Assembly: GCF_000306965.1 (NCBI RefSeq)
Contig: NZ_JH976434.1
Location: 132,933-196,932, forward strand
Direction: 5' to 3'
Length of the DNA stretch: 64,000 bases
Source: Amphibacillus jilinensis Y1
Lineage (GTDB): Bacteria; Bacillota; Bacilli; Bacillales; Amphibacillaceae
Shown here: in pieces, positions 19,728 through 29,488 of the stretch
Layout: each line of letters opens with the position of its first letter
Numbering within the stretch: position 1 is the first letter of the stretch
The notes under the pieces: model-generated
What the model was told of the DNA's origin: nothing
Seen by the model: only the letters and a program-made list of their open reading frames with translations
Databases searched by the model: none
Made by a program: the position numbers and the translations under genes

Positions 19728-19739
19728 TTTAGAATCCCC

Positions 19740-20009
19740 CTAATTTATCCGTTGTACAGAATGAATTTTATAGTTCTTGTTTTGTTGATTTTGATTGATC
19801 ATAATCAATGATGCAAGACAAGCAACCATTTGTTCTTCTTCATCATTAGCTTTAGACGATTGACCTGAATCGTCTAATTGGCTTCTCTTTTCTCTAAAAA
19901 CTAATCTAAATAGGTTTAAGACCGATTGAATAAGAATCAGTACAGTTATCACAATTAACAAGCTTGTAATAGTAATTTGCAAACCTTCTAACAAGGTGAA
20001 ATCATTCAT
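19740..20009 (-). CDS. Oxaloacetate decarboxylase gamma-type small membrane subunit
   Basis: The 89-residue protein has one N-terminal membrane segment (LQITITSLLIVITVLILIQS, ~10-29) and a hydrophilic tail (EEEQMVACLASLIMINQNQ), the layout of OadG/OadH subunits that hold the decarboxylase complex to the membrane. Sequence conservation in this family is low, so the call rests mainly on layout and on its place between oadA and the biotin carrier gene. Confidence 0.75.
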   Translation of the reverse strand: MNDFTLLEGLQITITSLLIVITVLILIQSVLNLFRLVFREKRSQLDDSGQSSKANDEEEQMVACLASLIMINQNQQNKNYKIHSVQRIN

Positions 20010-20024
20010 TTAAACAGCCCCTTA

Positions 20025-21431
20025 CTACCACACGGCATTTATTTTTATCGTTGCGTTTTTCTCATCATTTTCGGACCGAATGTCATCCGATGTCGCTTTA
20101 TTTTCCAAAAATGCCTTTCCTACTTTCGGAAACATTGCATAAGTTAAAACATCTTCTTCACTTTGAGCTAATTGGCCAAGCTCTAACTTCATGTTATTAA
20201 ATTCTGGTTCTATCAAATCTGCCGGCCGTACATGAATAACTTGTTTGTCTCCTATTATTTTTTTTCTAATTTCATCAGATATAGGAACAGTAGATTTTCC
20301 ATAAGCACCTCGAACATATTCCTTTATTTCATTTGGCACCATTTTATAACGCTCTCCAGTGATCACATTAAAAACAGCTTGCGTTCCTACCATTTGACTC
20401 ATAGGTGTGACTAGTGGCGGCAATCCGAGTTCTTCACGGACTCTAGGTACTTCTTCTAATACTTCTTTATATTTACCTTCTGCGCCTGCATCCTTCAGCT
20501 GTGCATAAAGGTTTGACAGCATGCCACCTGGAACCTGATAAAGTAATGTTTTGGGTGTTGTTGCTAGCATTTTAGCGTCTAACACCCCATTTTCTAGATA
20601 CGTTTCCTTAATCTTTTCGAAATAATCGGACACTTCTTCTAAATGGCCCATATTTAATTTCGTACAAAACGTCTCTGTTTCATCTAATACAATGGCCATT
20701 GCTTCTGTAGCAGGCTGGCTTACCCCTTCCGAAAAGGGAGCAATGGCGGTATCGATTATATCTGCTCCAGCCTTTATTGCAGCGAGATAGGTCATCTGCG
20801 CTATACCACTTGTGGCATGAGTATGAACTTCAATAGGTACATCGACACTGCTTTTCAATGATGCAACCAATTCACCTGCTACTTGGGGTGTTAAGATACC
20901 CGCCATATCTTTAATACAAAGAGAATCGGCCCCCATATGCTCCAGATCTACAGCTAACCTTGTGAAATAGTCTATATTGTGAACGTGACTGATGGTGTAA
21001 CAAAGGGTTGCTTGAGCATGTGCTTGATATTTTTTCACAGCATTTAAGGCTGTTTCCATATTCCTTATATCATTTAGTGCATCAAAAACACGTACAATAT
21101 CAATGCCATTATTAATCGATCGTTCAATAAACTTCTCCACAATATCATCGGCATAATGGCGATAACCTAATAAGTTTTGCCCGCGTAGAAGCATCTGAAG
21201 TTTAGTATGTTTAGCACGTTTTTTAATTTCTTTTAATCGTTGCCAAGGATCTTCATTTAAAAAGCGGATGGCCGCATCAAATGTTGCACCGCCCCAACAT
21301 TCTAACGCGTGATAACCAACACTATCCATGGTTTCTATAATAGGCAACATCTCAGCAGTTGTTAGTCGAGTCGCCATTAAACTCTGATGACCATCTCGCA
21401 ATACGGTTTCTGTTATTTTTATTTGTCGCAT
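20025..21431 (-). CDS. oadA: Oxaloacetate decarboxylase alpha subunit (carboxyltransferase)
   Basis: The 468-residue protein begins with the HMGL-like/PYC-OADA barrel: ITETVLRDGHQSLMATRL, CWGGATFDAAIRFL, CIKDMAGILTP and VHTHATSGIAQMTYL (metal-binding His residues), followed by the conserved carboxylase domain (GMLSNLYAQLKDAG...). It moves the carboxyl group from oxaloacetate to biotin, giving pyruvate. It ends without a biotinyl domain; that domain is the separate gene two positions downstream. It is co-transcribed with citM upstream. Confidence 0.93.
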   Translation of the reverse strand: MRQIKITETVLRDGHQSLMATRLTTAEMLPIIETMDSVGYHALECWGGATFDAAIRFLNEDPWQRLKEIKKRAKHTKLQMLLRGQNLLGYRHYADDIVEKFIERSINNGIDIVRVFDALNDIRNMETALNAVKKYQAHAQATLCYTISHVHNIDYFTRLAVDLEHMGADSLCIKDMAGILTPQVAGELVASLKSSVDVPIEVHTHATSGIAQMTYLAAIKAGADIIDTAIAPFSEGVSQPATEAMAIVLDETETFCTKLNMGHLEEVSDYFEKIKETYLENGVLDAKMLATTPKTLLYQVPGGMLSNLYAQLKDAGAEGKYKEVLEEVPRVREELGLPPLVTPMSQMVGTQAVFNVITGERYKMVPNEIKEYVRGAYGKSTVPISDEIRKKIIGDKQVIHVRPADLIEPEFNNMKLELGQLAQSEEDVLTYAMFPKVGKAFLENKATSDDIRSENDEKNATIKINAVW

Positions 21432-21468
21432 AAGTAGCTCCCTTATCTATTTTCTCTAATGTCTAGCG

Positions 21469-22770
21469 TTACACTATTCCTATCACAAGCATGACTACCA
21501 ATAAGATTAAACTCATCCCCCATAACCAGATGAAATTCTTTTTGATATGATCTTGAATGCTCACTTCCGCCAATCCACAAGCTAAATAGGTTACTGCAAT
21601 AGCAGGGGAAATCATTAAACCGATATTTTCAGTGGTGAGTAGAACCCGCGCAACATCTATAGCAGCAACGCCATAATTATCGGCAACCTCAATAATAATA
21701 GGCATCATACCAAAATAAAAACTGTCAGTACCTAAAAAAAGGATAAGCGGTACAGAAAAAATCGATACAACAATATGAATATACGGTCCTACTGCATCAG
21801 GTAAAGCTAAAATGATAGAATTAGCCATTGATTCAATCATGCCCGTACCTTGGATAACGCCAAGGAAAACCCCTACAGCAAATAAAATCATAATCATCGG
21901 CATAGCTGATGCACCGTAGTTTTTAAGTAATTTAGACTGCGTTTTTGAGTCTTTCACATTGACAATTAGTGCTATTGAAAAAGCAATCATAAACATCAGT
22001 TGGACAGGTAAAAGATCTATTACTAATAAAGCAATTGTTGCTAGTACAAGACAAACGTCAAAGATTAATATCCCTTTACTTACTTGTATCGTTGCGTCTC
22101 GATCACTGGAATTTGACTTAATTGATTCGAATTCTTCGTCGGACATACCTGCTCCACGTTTTTTTTCAATATATGACATAATAAAGGCAAGGGTATATGA
22201 TAACGCCACTGCTACAAATTGCATTGAGATAATACCTGACCATATCACATTTACACTCTCATTAATGACAGTACCTGCACGTATGGTTGGCCCCCCCCAT
22301 GGCATGACGTTCATCGCACCAACGGAACTGGCAACAAGTAAAACTAATGTTGTAGGTCTAATATTCATTTTTTTGTATATTGGTAACATGGGTGGAATAG
22401 TAACAAGTGCCGTAGAAGCACCAGCACCATCAAGATGCCCTATTATCGCAATCGTTACGGTAACTAACATAACACCTAAAACACTATTGCCCATCACACG
22501 AAAAAGCGGACGAATAATGATATCAAATGCACCAACATCATTCATAAGGCCAAAGAATGCAATTGAAAAAGCAAATAAAGATGCAGTTGCCACCATTGAG
22601 GCAATACCATCTGTTACAAAACCTCCGATTTCAGCCAATTTAAAGCCTGCTGAAATGGCTGCAACGATAGGTAAACAGGAAAAAGCGACGATCGGATTTG
22701 TTTTACCAGATATCAATAAATAAACAATTCCTAATATTAATAAGAAACCAATAGCTGTTATATATGTCAT
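21469..22770 (-). CDS. citM: CitMHS family citrate transporter
   Basis: The 433-residue protein with about 12 membrane segments matches the CitMHS (metal-citrate/H+ symporter) family: IIGHLDGAGASTALVTIPPMLP, VGAMNVMPWGGPTIRAGTV and LGTDSFYFGMMPIIIEVA. It imports citrate, probably complexed with a divalent cation. Its place between citX and oadA in a citrate lyase/decarboxylase operon settles the substrate. The symbol follows the Bacillus and enterococcal homologues. Confidence 0.9.
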   Translation of the reverse strand: MTYITAIGFLLILGIVYLLISGKTNPIVAFSCLPIVAAISAGFKLAEIGGFVTDGIASMVATASLFAFSIAFFGLMNDVGAFDIIIRPLFRVMGNSVLGVMLVTVTIAIIGHLDGAGASTALVTIPPMLPIYKKMNIRPTTLVLLVASSVGAMNVMPWGGPTIRAGTVINESVNVIWSGIISMQFVAVALSYTLAFIMSYIEKKRGAGMSDEEFESIKSNSSDRDATIQVSKGILIFDVCLVLATIALLVIDLLPVQLMFMIAFSIALIVNVKDSKTQSKLLKNYGASAMPMIMILFAVGVFLGVIQGTGMIESMANSIILALPDAVGPYIHIVVSIFSVPLILFLGTDSFYFGMMPIIIEVADNYGVAAIDVARVLLTTENIGLMISPAIAVTYLACGLAEVSIQDHIKKNFIWLWGMSLILLVVMLVIGIV

Positions 22771-22813
22771 ACTGTATCTCCTTTAGATGTTTTTATAGCA
22801 AGCTAATATTTCT

Positions 22814-23344
22814 TTACATCTCCTTTATTAATTTTTCTATCTGTTTATAAAGGGCTTTCATCGGATGTGATTGTGCTCTTGCACAAACTTTGGCTGGTTG
22901 GTCACATATATAACATTTCCGCAACGCATACCCTAGTTCTGTCCGAGAAATAGAACGATATGTCATCGGATCAATCACATCAACATCAAATAACCGTCCA
23001 AAACGTGTTGTATCTTCAAAGTGAATGGTTCTTTTTTTTATTTCTTTTGGTGATAGTGAACAAATCACACCATGATATTCTGGACCTGTACTCAAATCGC
23101 GTTGATAGTATTCATCAATGATATTAACGTTTGTTTTTAACATCGTTGTTAAAGTAGCTATAGTCGTATCAAATAATTCAATTAACAATGGGTTACTTTT
23201 AATTGTTCCAGGGATGTTTAATTTAATTGATATTACTGGAGCACTATATTGGTCAACAAGATGATTGATTAATATGCTCCGTGCCTCACGACGTGCCAAT
23301 ATAACCTTTAAGGATTGACTCCCCTCGTTCGAAAACATTAACAA
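22814..23344 (-). CDS. citX: Citrate lyase holo-[acyl-carrier protein] synthase
   Basis: The 176-residue protein attaches the phosphoribosyl-dephospho-CoA group to apo-CitD. Family marks seen: LARREARSILI near the start, SLKLNIPG-like ISIKLNIPGTIKSNP, the GRLFDVDVIDP motif and RKCYICDQPAKVCARAQSH with clustered Cys residues near the C-terminus. It is placed between citF and citM in the same operon. The length is usual for CitX. Confidence 0.88.
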   Translation of the reverse strand: MLMFSNEGSQSLKVILARREARSILINHLVDQYSAPVISIKLNIPGTIKSNPLLIELFDTTIATLTTMLKTNVNIIDEYYQRDLSTGPEYHGVICSLSPKEIKKRTIHFEDTTRFGRLFDVDVIDPMTYRSISRTELGYALRKCYICDQPAKVCARAQSHPMKALYKQIEKLIKEM

Positions 23345-23362
23345 ACCTCCAGCACAACTTGG

Positions 23363-24895
23363 CTATTGCTTGACCTGTAATACTTTATCAATAAGTGTTC
23401 CATCTCGATATTCAACAAGAGCTACCACTTTATCTTCATATTCAATTGGCTTAGGCTTTCCTGTAATTCCATAAGCTTTCTCTTGCAACGCATCAATTGT
23501 ATAAATTGGAATGCCTTGATCACTTAAACTTGCTATAAGATCCCTACGTTTCGGGTTAATCGCTATTCCTATTTCGGTTACAATCACATCAACACTTTCT
23601 CCTGGCGTGATTACCGTATTGACACGATCAACAATCGTTGGGATTCTACCTCGGACTAAGGGAGCAGAAATGATTGTCATTTTCGCATTGGCTGCATCAC
23701 AGTGTCCGCCTATTGCACCACGTAAAACGCCATCGGAACCTGTCATTACATTGACATTAAAGTCTTTGTCAACTTCCAATGCAGATAAAATAACAACATC
23801 TAATTGATTAACAGCAGCTCCTTTATTATGTGGATCAGCATAATAGGAAGCACTGATTTCAATTTGTCTCTCTTGTTTCCCTAGACTTATCGCAGCTTCT
23901 TTGTCAAAATCTTGCACATCTAATATGGTGTCAACTAAATTCTCTTCTAACATGGTCAACATCGGTTTGGTAATACCGCCTAAAGCAAAACTTGCTTTAA
24001 TATTATTACTCTTCATTTCTTCTGCTAGAAATCTCGTTACAGCTAGTGCAGCTCCGCCGGTACCTGTTTGAAATGAAAAACCATTTTTGAAATAGACCGA
24101 TTTCGTAATCACTTCTTTAACTAACTCTGCTATCTGAAGTTCTTTTGGGTTCGTCGTAAAGCGAGTAGCACCTATCCCAATTCCGTCAGAATCCCCGATT
24201 TTGTCCAATTCAACAATGTAATCGACATCGGTTTGGGCGATGCTTATCGGTGTATTCGGATATGGAAGAATCGTATCGGTTAATAAAACAACTTGATCTG
24301 CATATTTAGCGTCCATCTGAGCATATCCTAATGAACCACAAATCGTTTTACCTTTTACACCATTCGCATTCCCATAAAGATCGGTACTCGGTACACCTAA
24401 GAAAGCTACATCGATCTTTATATCTCCGGACTCAATTGCACGTGCTCTTCCGCCGTGTGACCGCAAGCGAACAGGTTCTTTCATGATTCCATTAGAAATG
24501 GCCTCTCCCAATTCTCCACGCAAACCACTCGTGGTCATATTTGTAATGACGCCTGTTTTTATATGATGCACTAATGGCGCATGTACGTTCGTTAAGGAGC
24601 TTGGTGCAATGGTTAAATTTTTTATTCCTTTCTTTGCAATGGCCTCCATAACAAGATTGATAATATAATCGCCCTCTCTAAAATGATGGTGGAAAGAAAT
24701 CGTCATACCATCAGATAAATTAAGCTTATCGATGACTTCTTCAATTGAAGCTACCCACTTCTCCTCATCAAGCTTGATGGGTCTTACTTTAGGTGCAGTA
24801 CGCTGCACCACTTTACAGTCAGTATGGACACCAGTAAAAACTTTGTTGTTGCCTCTCACTTCTTCAGGTATTTCTCGTTTCACTCTATTTATCAA
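23363..24895 (-). CDS. citF: Citrate lyase alpha subunit (citrate CoA-transferase)
   Basis: The 510-residue protein has the full citrate lyase alpha-chain layout: an N-terminal region with [20 protein letters not shown], the CoA-transferase core [20 protein letters not shown], and the C-terminal [19 protein letters not shown] segment. It swaps the acetyl group on the ACP prosthetic arm for citrate. It forms the lyase complex with CitE and CitD; the genes are 20 bp or less apart. Confidence 0.94.
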   Translation of the reverse strand: MINRVKREIPEEVRGNNKVFTGVHTDCKVVQRTAPKVRPIKLDEEKWVASIEEVIDKLNLSDGMTISFHHHFREGDYIINLVMEAIAKKGIKNLTIAPSSLTNVHAPLVHHIKTGVITNMTTSGLRGELGEAISNGIMKEPVRLRSHGGRARAIESGDIKIDVAFLGVPSTDLYGNANGVKGKTICGSLGYAQMDAKYADQVVLLTDTILPYPNTPISIAQTDVDYIVELDKIGDSDGIGIGATRFTTNPKELQIAELVKEVITKSVYFKNGFSFQTGTGGAALAVTRFLAEEMKSNNIKASFALGGITKPMLTMLEENLVDTILDVQDFDKEAAISLGKQERQIEISASYYADPHNKGAAVNQLDVVILSALEVDKDFNVNVMTGSDGVLRGAIGGHCDAANAKMTIISAPLVRGRIPTIVDRVNTVITPGESVDVIVTEIGIAINPKRRDLIASLSDQGIPIYTIDALQEKAYGITGKPKPIEYEDKVVALVEYRDGTLIDKVLQVKQ

Positions 24896-24915
24896 CTTAT
24901 ATTGACCTCCTCGTT

Positions 24916-25782
24916 TTATGAATGATTGGCTAGCGAAAGTACATATTTCGCTCGTTCAACAATCGGTTTATCAATCATTTTTCCATTTAAAGCAATTACC
25001 CCTGATTTCTTTTCGTTTGCTTCTTCAATAGCCTTAATGACATCAAGTGCGTGACTAATTTCTTTTTTTGTTGGGCGATAAATCTCATTAACTATTTTAA
25101 TTTGACGCGGATTAATAATGGATTTACCATCAAAGCCAAGTTGATGAATTAATTCCACTTCCGCTTTAAAACCCTCTACGTTATCTAAGTCAGTATAAAT
25201 CGTATCAAATGCCATAATGCCAACAGACCTTGCCGCGTGAATAATCATACTCCTAGCAAAGAGTAATTCATTGCCATCAGGATAACGCCTTGTTTTCATA
25301 TTGGTCACATAGTCTTCTGCGCCTAAAGCAATTCCAATTAACCGCTTACTAGATTTTGCAATTTCTAGCGCATTTAACGTACCTTTGGCACATTCAATAG
25401 CTGCCATCATTTTAGTAGAGCCTACTTCTCTACCTAATTTTCTTTCATAAGACTCAATGACTTCCTCCACATCTTTAACATCTTGGGCTGTCTCTGTTTT
25501 AGGTAAGCGAATGACGTCTACCTGTGCAGCAATCATCGCTTCGATATCATCAAATCCAAACCCAGAATTAAGCGAATTTATACGAACAATTAATTCTTTT
25601 TCGCCATAATCAACATTTTTAAGTGCATGATAAACTAACAATCTAGCTGAGTCTTTCTCAAAAGGTGAGACAGCATCTTCCAAATCAAACATAATTGAGT
25701 CTGACGCATAAATGCTAGCATCTCTAATCATCGCTGGATGGTTACCTGGAACGAACATCATTGTTCTTCTTAGATTCGTCAT
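24916..25782 (-). CDS. citE: Citrate lyase beta subunit (citryl-ACP lyase)
   Basis: The protein has the HpcH/HpaI-like barrel of Cit[20 protein letters not shown] at the start, [19 protein letters not shown] (metal and substrate binding), [13 protein letters not shown] and [14 protein letters not shown]. It splits citryl-ACP to oxaloacetate and acetyl-ACP. I start it at ATG 25782 (288 residues), whose A is also the last base of the citD stop codon (TGATG). An upstream in-frame start at 25800 would lie inside citD. Confidence 0.93.
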   Translation of the reverse strand: MTNLRRTMMFVPGNHPAMIRDASIYASDSIMFDLEDAVSPFEKDSARLLVYHALKNVDYGEKELIVRINSLNSGFGFDDIEAMIAAQVDVIRLPKTETAQDVKDVEEVIESYERKLGREVGSTKMMAAIECAKGTLNALEIAKSSKRLIGIALGAEDYVTNMKTRRYPDGNELLFARSMIIHAARSVGIMAFDTIYTDLDNVEGFKAEVELIHQLGFDGKSIINPRQIKIVNEIYRPTKKEISHALDVIKAIEEANEKKSGVIALNGKMIDKPIVERAKYVLSLANHS

Positions 25783-26078
25783 CACTCGACCACTCCCCAA
25801 TCAACACGCTGATTTTCTCCGATACTTCGGTAAATAGCCGTTTCCATTCTAGCTTGAATTGTGCAATCTAGAGCACCATTGTCGACAGCCAAAACCTTAG
25901 CATTTTCTATCATTTTATCGCTTAAAATTTTTCTGATTAACATATCAATGTGTTCTCCAAACTGCTTCTGCACACTGCTACGAATATCAATATCAATCCC
26001 CTGTTTATTAGGTCCTAAAATAATTTGAATATCACTTGATTCCAAAGTACCTGATGTAGACTGATTAATTATTTCCAA
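25782..26078 (-). CDS. citD: Citrate lyase acyl-carrier protein (gamma subunit)
   Basis: The 98-residue protein is a typical CitD: STSGTLESSDIQIIL around the Ser (~14) that carries the phosphoribosyl-dephospho-CoA arm, then VDNGALDCTIQARMETAIYR in the C-terminal half. The gene overlaps the end of citC by 14 bp and abuts citE, consistent with translational coupling. Confidence 0.92.
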   Translation of the reverse strand: MEIINQSTSGTLESSDIQIILGPNKQGIDIDIRSSVQKQFGEHIDMLIRKILSDKMIENAKVLAVDNGALDCTIQARMETAIYRSIGENQRVDWGVVE

Positions 26079-27093
26079 ATTGATTCACTTCCATTTTTTG
26101 TTTTTTGTAAGCTTCTAAGTACTTTAATGTCGTACGTGGTACATAATTTTCTAATGACTCTAAATCATTAGCCTCAATAAGCGCTCTAACTTTTGTCGCA
26201 CTAATAATGTCATCGTTTCTTGCTGTTAATCTTGGGATTTCTACCAATTGAACAGTGGGATAAAGTACTTCCTTTAAAACACGATTATAAATTTTAGTTG
26301 TAGGTGAAAAAGGTTCTTCCCCTACAAAACGATATTTTATCCCAAGAGCCGATGCGATGTAATGTTCGAAGATACTAGCATCTAACCGTGCATGCTCTGT
26401 CGTAATATCTGCTTTTTTATTTATAAAATAAGAAGGAAATGTTGTATTCGAAACGATATAATTTCCAGTGCTATGTAATTTGACATTATTAAACGAAGCG
26501 ATGCCCTGTTTCACTAATTCATATCGGATGGAAAACGGGAACACAGATTCTTCTTCCTCAACTACAAAAATGTGAACAAAATCACATAAAGATGCTGCAT
26601 ACTTCACCAAATGTAAGTGACCCTTCGTAAATGGATTAGCATTCATAACAATACTTCCAATTACATGGCCTTCTTGATAACGCATCTTTAACTTATGTTT
26701 ATAATATTCAATCCCATAAACACCTCTTTCTAATAAACACAAATGATCGGTGCAAACTACTTTTTTAAAACCAAAATCAATAAATTTCCCTATTACATCT
26801 GGCTTTGTATAAACAAAATAGTGATAAATATTTTTTTGACTTAATTCAGCAATAATTTCGTTTACAATTTTGTTTAGTAAGCATTGCCCACGGTATCCTT
26901 TATCAACTGCAACACATTTAATAATGTTCTTATGATATGAACCTGTCGCAACTAGTTTTTCTCCGTCATAGATCCCCAAGGTATCTGTCACTATTTCATC
27001 CGATTGCATACCATGGTTAACCAGAAACGCTTTCCAAACTTCATAAACTTCTTTACGTGCTAAATTTAATCGAACCACTGCTAATTGCTCCAT
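26065..27093 (-). CDS. citC: [Citrate (pro-3S)-lyase] ligase
   Basis: The 342-residue enzyme has an N-terminal GNAT-like domain (~1-110) and a C-terminal nucleotidyltransferase domain with GSIVMNANPFTKGHLHLV (HxGH-type motif, ~147-163). It acetylates the CitD prosthetic group with ATP and acetate, turning the lyase on. It is the first gene of the leftward cit operon, with a GGAGG ribosome site just before ATG 27093. Confidence 0.93.
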   Translation of the reverse strand: MEQLAVVRLNLARKEVYEVWKAFLVNHGMQSDEIVTDTLGIYDGEKLVATGSYHKNIIKCVAVDKGYRGQCLLNKIVNEIIAELSQKNIYHYFVYTKPDVIGKFIDFGFKKVVCTDHLCLLERGVYGIEYYKHKLKMRYQEGHVIGSIVMNANPFTKGHLHLVKYAASLCDFVHIFVVEEEESVFPFSIRYELVKQGIASFNNVKLHSTGNYIVSNTTFPSYFINKKADITTEHARLDASIFEHYIASALGIKYRFVGEEPFSPTTKIYNRVLKEVLYPTVQLVEIPRLTARNDDIISATKVRALIEANDLESLENYVPRTTLKYLEAYKKQKMEVNQFGNN

Positions 27094-27163
27094 ACATGCC
27101 TCCTTTCCTCAATACAATTCATTAAAGGTATACATCTACTTTTTCGTTACAACATCAGTTAAA

Positions 27164-27177
27164 TGAATACGCTTTCC
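27164..27177 (-). promoter_or_regulatory. cre-like site in the citC promoter region
   Basis: GGAAAGCGTATTCA on the minus strand matches 12 of 14 positions of the CcpA operator consensus. It lies just downstream of a plausible promoter (TTGTCT, 16 bp, TAAAAT, about 27195-27222), where CcpA would act as a roadblock. Glucose control of cit genes is known in enterococci. Confidence 0.5.
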
Positions 27178-27227
27178 ATGAGTCGATGCTATTTTATCAC
27201 AGCAGTTTTCCAAGACAATACAAAATA

Positions 27228-27318
27228 GTGGCTTTTAGGTGTTCTTGGTGTTTTTACAGTGCACTTTGTGTTTTTTATATGTTTTTAATGTTTTATAGAT
27301 GTTTTTTATATAATTCAC
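27228..27318. promoter_or_regulatory. Divergent citC/GntR control region with phased TGTTTTT repeats
   Basis: Between the divergent genes, units like GTGTTCTTG, GTGTTTTTAC, GTGCACTTT, GTGTTTTTTATA, TGTTTTTA, ATGTTTTATAG and ATGTTTTTTATA follow one another about every 10-12 bp, close to one helical turn. Such phased T-tracts should bend the DNA and could hold the operators of the adjacent GntR-type regulator. The function is inferred. Confidence 0.5.
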
Positions 27319-27409
27319 TCATTCATTTTCTCTAAATATGCTATTATTTAGTTAAGTTTTTCCTCTCTATATCATCTATCATCATAACGAAAAAAAAAGG
27401 AGATTACAT

Positions 27410-28129
27410 ATGGACGATTACATTGATGACATCATTAAACAAGTTGATCTTTCAAATCCTCGATCGCTTAATGAAAGTGTTTATCAAGGTTTTAAAAAAT
27501 CAATTATTGATGGTATTATCCCAGTCGGAGAAAGGTTGAATGAAAAGGAACTATCAAGAAGGCTGAACATCAGTAGAACACCTGTTAGAGAAGCTACCAA
27601 ACATCTCATTGAAGATAAGCTTGTCGAATATATTCCTAAGCGAGGGGTCATCGTTAAAAAAATTTCTAAAGATGACGTTATAGAAATCTATAAATTACGG
27701 AAAAATTTAGATTCTCTTGCCGCCATTGAAGCGATGAAACATATGACAGCAAGCGATTATCAAGAATTTTATAAAATACTAGATGATACCGAAAAGCTTT
27801 GGTTAAACGATAAGATTGATGAGACCATTCAAATGTTTAGAGTTTTTAATGAAAAAGTATACTCGAAAAGTGAAATGCCGCGCTTGAAAGCAATAATCTC
27901 TGAATTAAGAGAATACCTAAAACGATTTCGCATTATATCCCTTCAAGATCCGGAACGATGTAAACGGGCACTTTTTGAACATAGAAAAATGATTATTTTG
28001 ATGGAAAAAGGACAAAAAGAAAATTTGATTGAGCTTATACATAAACATCTCGATTTTAGTGAAAAGCATATTATCATCGCATTAGAAAATCAAATGAAAG
28101 GATTAAAACAACCACATGTTAAGTCATAG
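27410..28129 (+). CDS. GntR/FCD family regulator of the citrate genes (CitO-like)
   Basis: The 239-residue protein has an N-terminal winged helix (ESVYQGFKKSIIDGIIPVGERLNEKELSRRLNISRTPVREA..., residues ~22-80) and a C-terminal helical FCD ligand domain. Members of this type, for example CitO of Enterococcus faecalis, activate divergent cit operons when citrate binds. It faces citC, and its stop codon lies 14 bp inside citG, so regulator and citG are co-expressed. Activation by citrate is inferred by analogy. Confidence 0.85.
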   Translation: MDDYIDDIIKQVDLSNPRSLNESVYQGFKKSIIDGIIPVGERLNEKELSRRLNISRTPVREATKHLIEDKLVEYIPKRGVIVKKISKDDVIEIYKLRKNLDSLAAIEAMKHMTASDYQEFYKILDDTEKLWLNDKIDETIQMFRVFNEKVYSKSEMPRLKAIISELREYLKRFRIISLQDPERCKRALFEHRKMIILMEKGQKENLIELIHKHLDFSEKHIIIALENQMKGLKQPHVKS

Positions 28130-28991
28130 TCTTTTTCATCAGCTAGCTAAAACGGCACAGCAAGCCATTTTATATGAAGTCAGTATACAACCAAAACCTG
28201 GGTTAGTTAATCCCAATAGTCCAGGCGCCCATTCAGATATGGATTTCTTCACCTTTTTATCAAGTTCAACAAGCTTGTATGAAGGTTTATTTCAATTTGC
28301 TTATAATGGTTATCATTTCGAAGGATCCAGTGATGAACACTTTCAAAGTTTAAGAGGATTAGGTATGAATTGTGAAGATAAAATGTTCCTTGCTACAAAC
28401 GGTATTAACACACATAAAGGTGTGATTTTCTCTTTTGCAACAATTGTTGCCGCTACGGCTAAAGTATTGAAACAAAAAAAAATCAACTTACATGAATACA
28501 GGCGTGATAACACCTCTGATATTCTTGCTGAAGTAAGTTGCTTAACTGAAAATTTAATTACAAATGACCTAGAAAATTTGCCATCAACCGCACAGCTAAC
28601 TAATGGAGAAAAACTTTATAAAGACTATGGCATATTAGGTATACGTGGTGAAGTAGCCAAAGGGTTTCCGACTGTTGCTAATCACGCACTCCCATATTTA
28701 AGGGAGTCACAATCGCAAGATGTCAACACGCAATTGCTCTGTACATTGCTTACCATTATGAAGCACGCAGAAGACAGTAACATTGTCAATCGAGGTAATT
28801 TAGATACATTAAAATATGTACAAACACAAGCTGATCACTTATTGAATCATTGCAATAACAAACAGCTATTATATAAAGGATTAGAAAGTCTTAATCATGA
28901 TTTCATTCAGAAAAACCTGAGCCCTGGTGGTTCTGCTGATCTATTATGTGTTACCATCTATTTTGCCTTATTAGAAAATCTAATCCATTAG
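28116..28991 (+). CDS. citG: Triphosphoribosyl-dephospho-CoA synthase
   Basis: The 291-residue protein makes the precursor of the citrate lyase prosthetic group from dephospho-CoA and ATP. Marks: YEVSIQPKPGLVNPNSPGAHSDMDF near the N-terminus, NTHKGVIFSF (the conserved THKG motif) and NLSPGGSADLLCVTIYFA at the C-terminus. It overlaps the regulator gene. With CitX elsewhere in the cluster, the cofactor route is complete. Confidence 0.92.
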   Translation: MLSHSLFHQLAKTAQQAILYEVSIQPKPGLVNPNSPGAHSDMDFFTFLSSSTSLYEGLFQFAYNGYHFEGSSDEHFQSLRGLGMNCEDKMFLATNGINTHKGVIFSFATIVAATAKVLKQKKINLHEYRRDNTSDILAEVSCLTENLITNDLENLPSTAQLTNGEKLYKDYGILGIRGEVAKGFPTVANHALPYLRESQSQDVNTQLLCTLLTIMKHAEDSNIVNRGNLDTLKYVQTQADHLLNHCNNKQLLYKGLESLNHDFIQKNLSPGGSADLLCVTIYFALLENLIH

Positions 28992-29004
28992 CCCAACACC
29001 TTAA

Positions 29005-29063
29005 GATAAGCGATGGCCATTGCTTGCTTAGCAAACAATTAGCTGTGGTTATCTGTGATAAAA
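29005..29063 (+). repeat. Fragment of the structured intergenic repeat (copy 7)
   Basis: Only the 3' end remains: TTAGCAAACAATTAGCTG and the intact box GGTTATCTGTGATAAAA, directly before a terminator. Confidence 0.55.
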
Positions 29064-29099
29064 AAGCTATGCTCTATTAAAATAAGAGCATAGCTTTTT
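29061..29099. terminator. Bidirectional terminator between citG and tRNA-Val
   Basis: AAAAAGCTATGCTCT pairs perfectly with AGAGCATAGCTTTTT around a 9-base loop, giving T-runs on both strands. Confidence 0.85.
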
Positions 29100-29108
29100 G
29101 CTTAGAGA

Positions 29109-29181
29109 TGACTTCGACTGGGCTCGAACCAGCGACCCCCACCCTGTCAAGGTGATGCTCTCCCAACTGAGCTACGAAGTC
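29109..29181 (-). tRNA. tRNA-Val (anticodon GAC)
   Basis: On the minus strand a full cloverleaf is visible: acceptor GACTTCG/CGAAGTC, D arm GCTC...GAGC, anticodon stem TCACC/GGTGG with loop TTGACAG (anticodon GAC), T arm with TTCGAGC, and discriminator A. CCA is not encoded. It is a single tRNA, not part of a cluster. Confidence 0.93.
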
Positions 29182-29203
29182 TAGATATTAATCATGTGAT
29201 TTT

Positions 29204-29232
29204 AATATAATCGAAACGCTGTCTGCCGTCAA
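29204..29232 (-). promoter_or_regulatory. Promoter of tRNA-Val
   Basis: TTGACG (29232-29227), a 17-bp spacer and TATATT (29209-29204) on the minus strand lie just upstream of the tRNA. On the other strand, TTAACA/TATGAT near 29264-29293 (18-bp spacer) could serve the SEDS gene. Confidence 0.8.
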
Positions 29233-29488
29233 GCAATTATTATTAAATATAATTATCTTTCAGTTAACAATTTTTCTGTTTTTTTGATATGATAGAGAAA
29301 GATCATTTTGAGTATTTTTAAAAATAGACATTATATATATTTAAGAGGATATTAACCTTATCTAAAAACGTATAACCTTTTTTTATTAAAAGATGGATCT
29401 AATGATATAGCACTTCATGATTAGAGAACGATTTGAATGCCTGCTTTTAATTACGAAGAAATAAATTTCAGAAAATGAGGATAGATAT

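Noticed and set aside
21959..22723. 254-codon rightward frame opposite citM
   Set aside because: It is the mirror of a membrane protein gene with strong CitMHS motifs on the other strand.
29109..29181. tRNA read as tRNA-Asp
   Set aside because: Read on the wrong strand the loop looks like GTC. On the coding strand the anticodon is GAC, hence Val.
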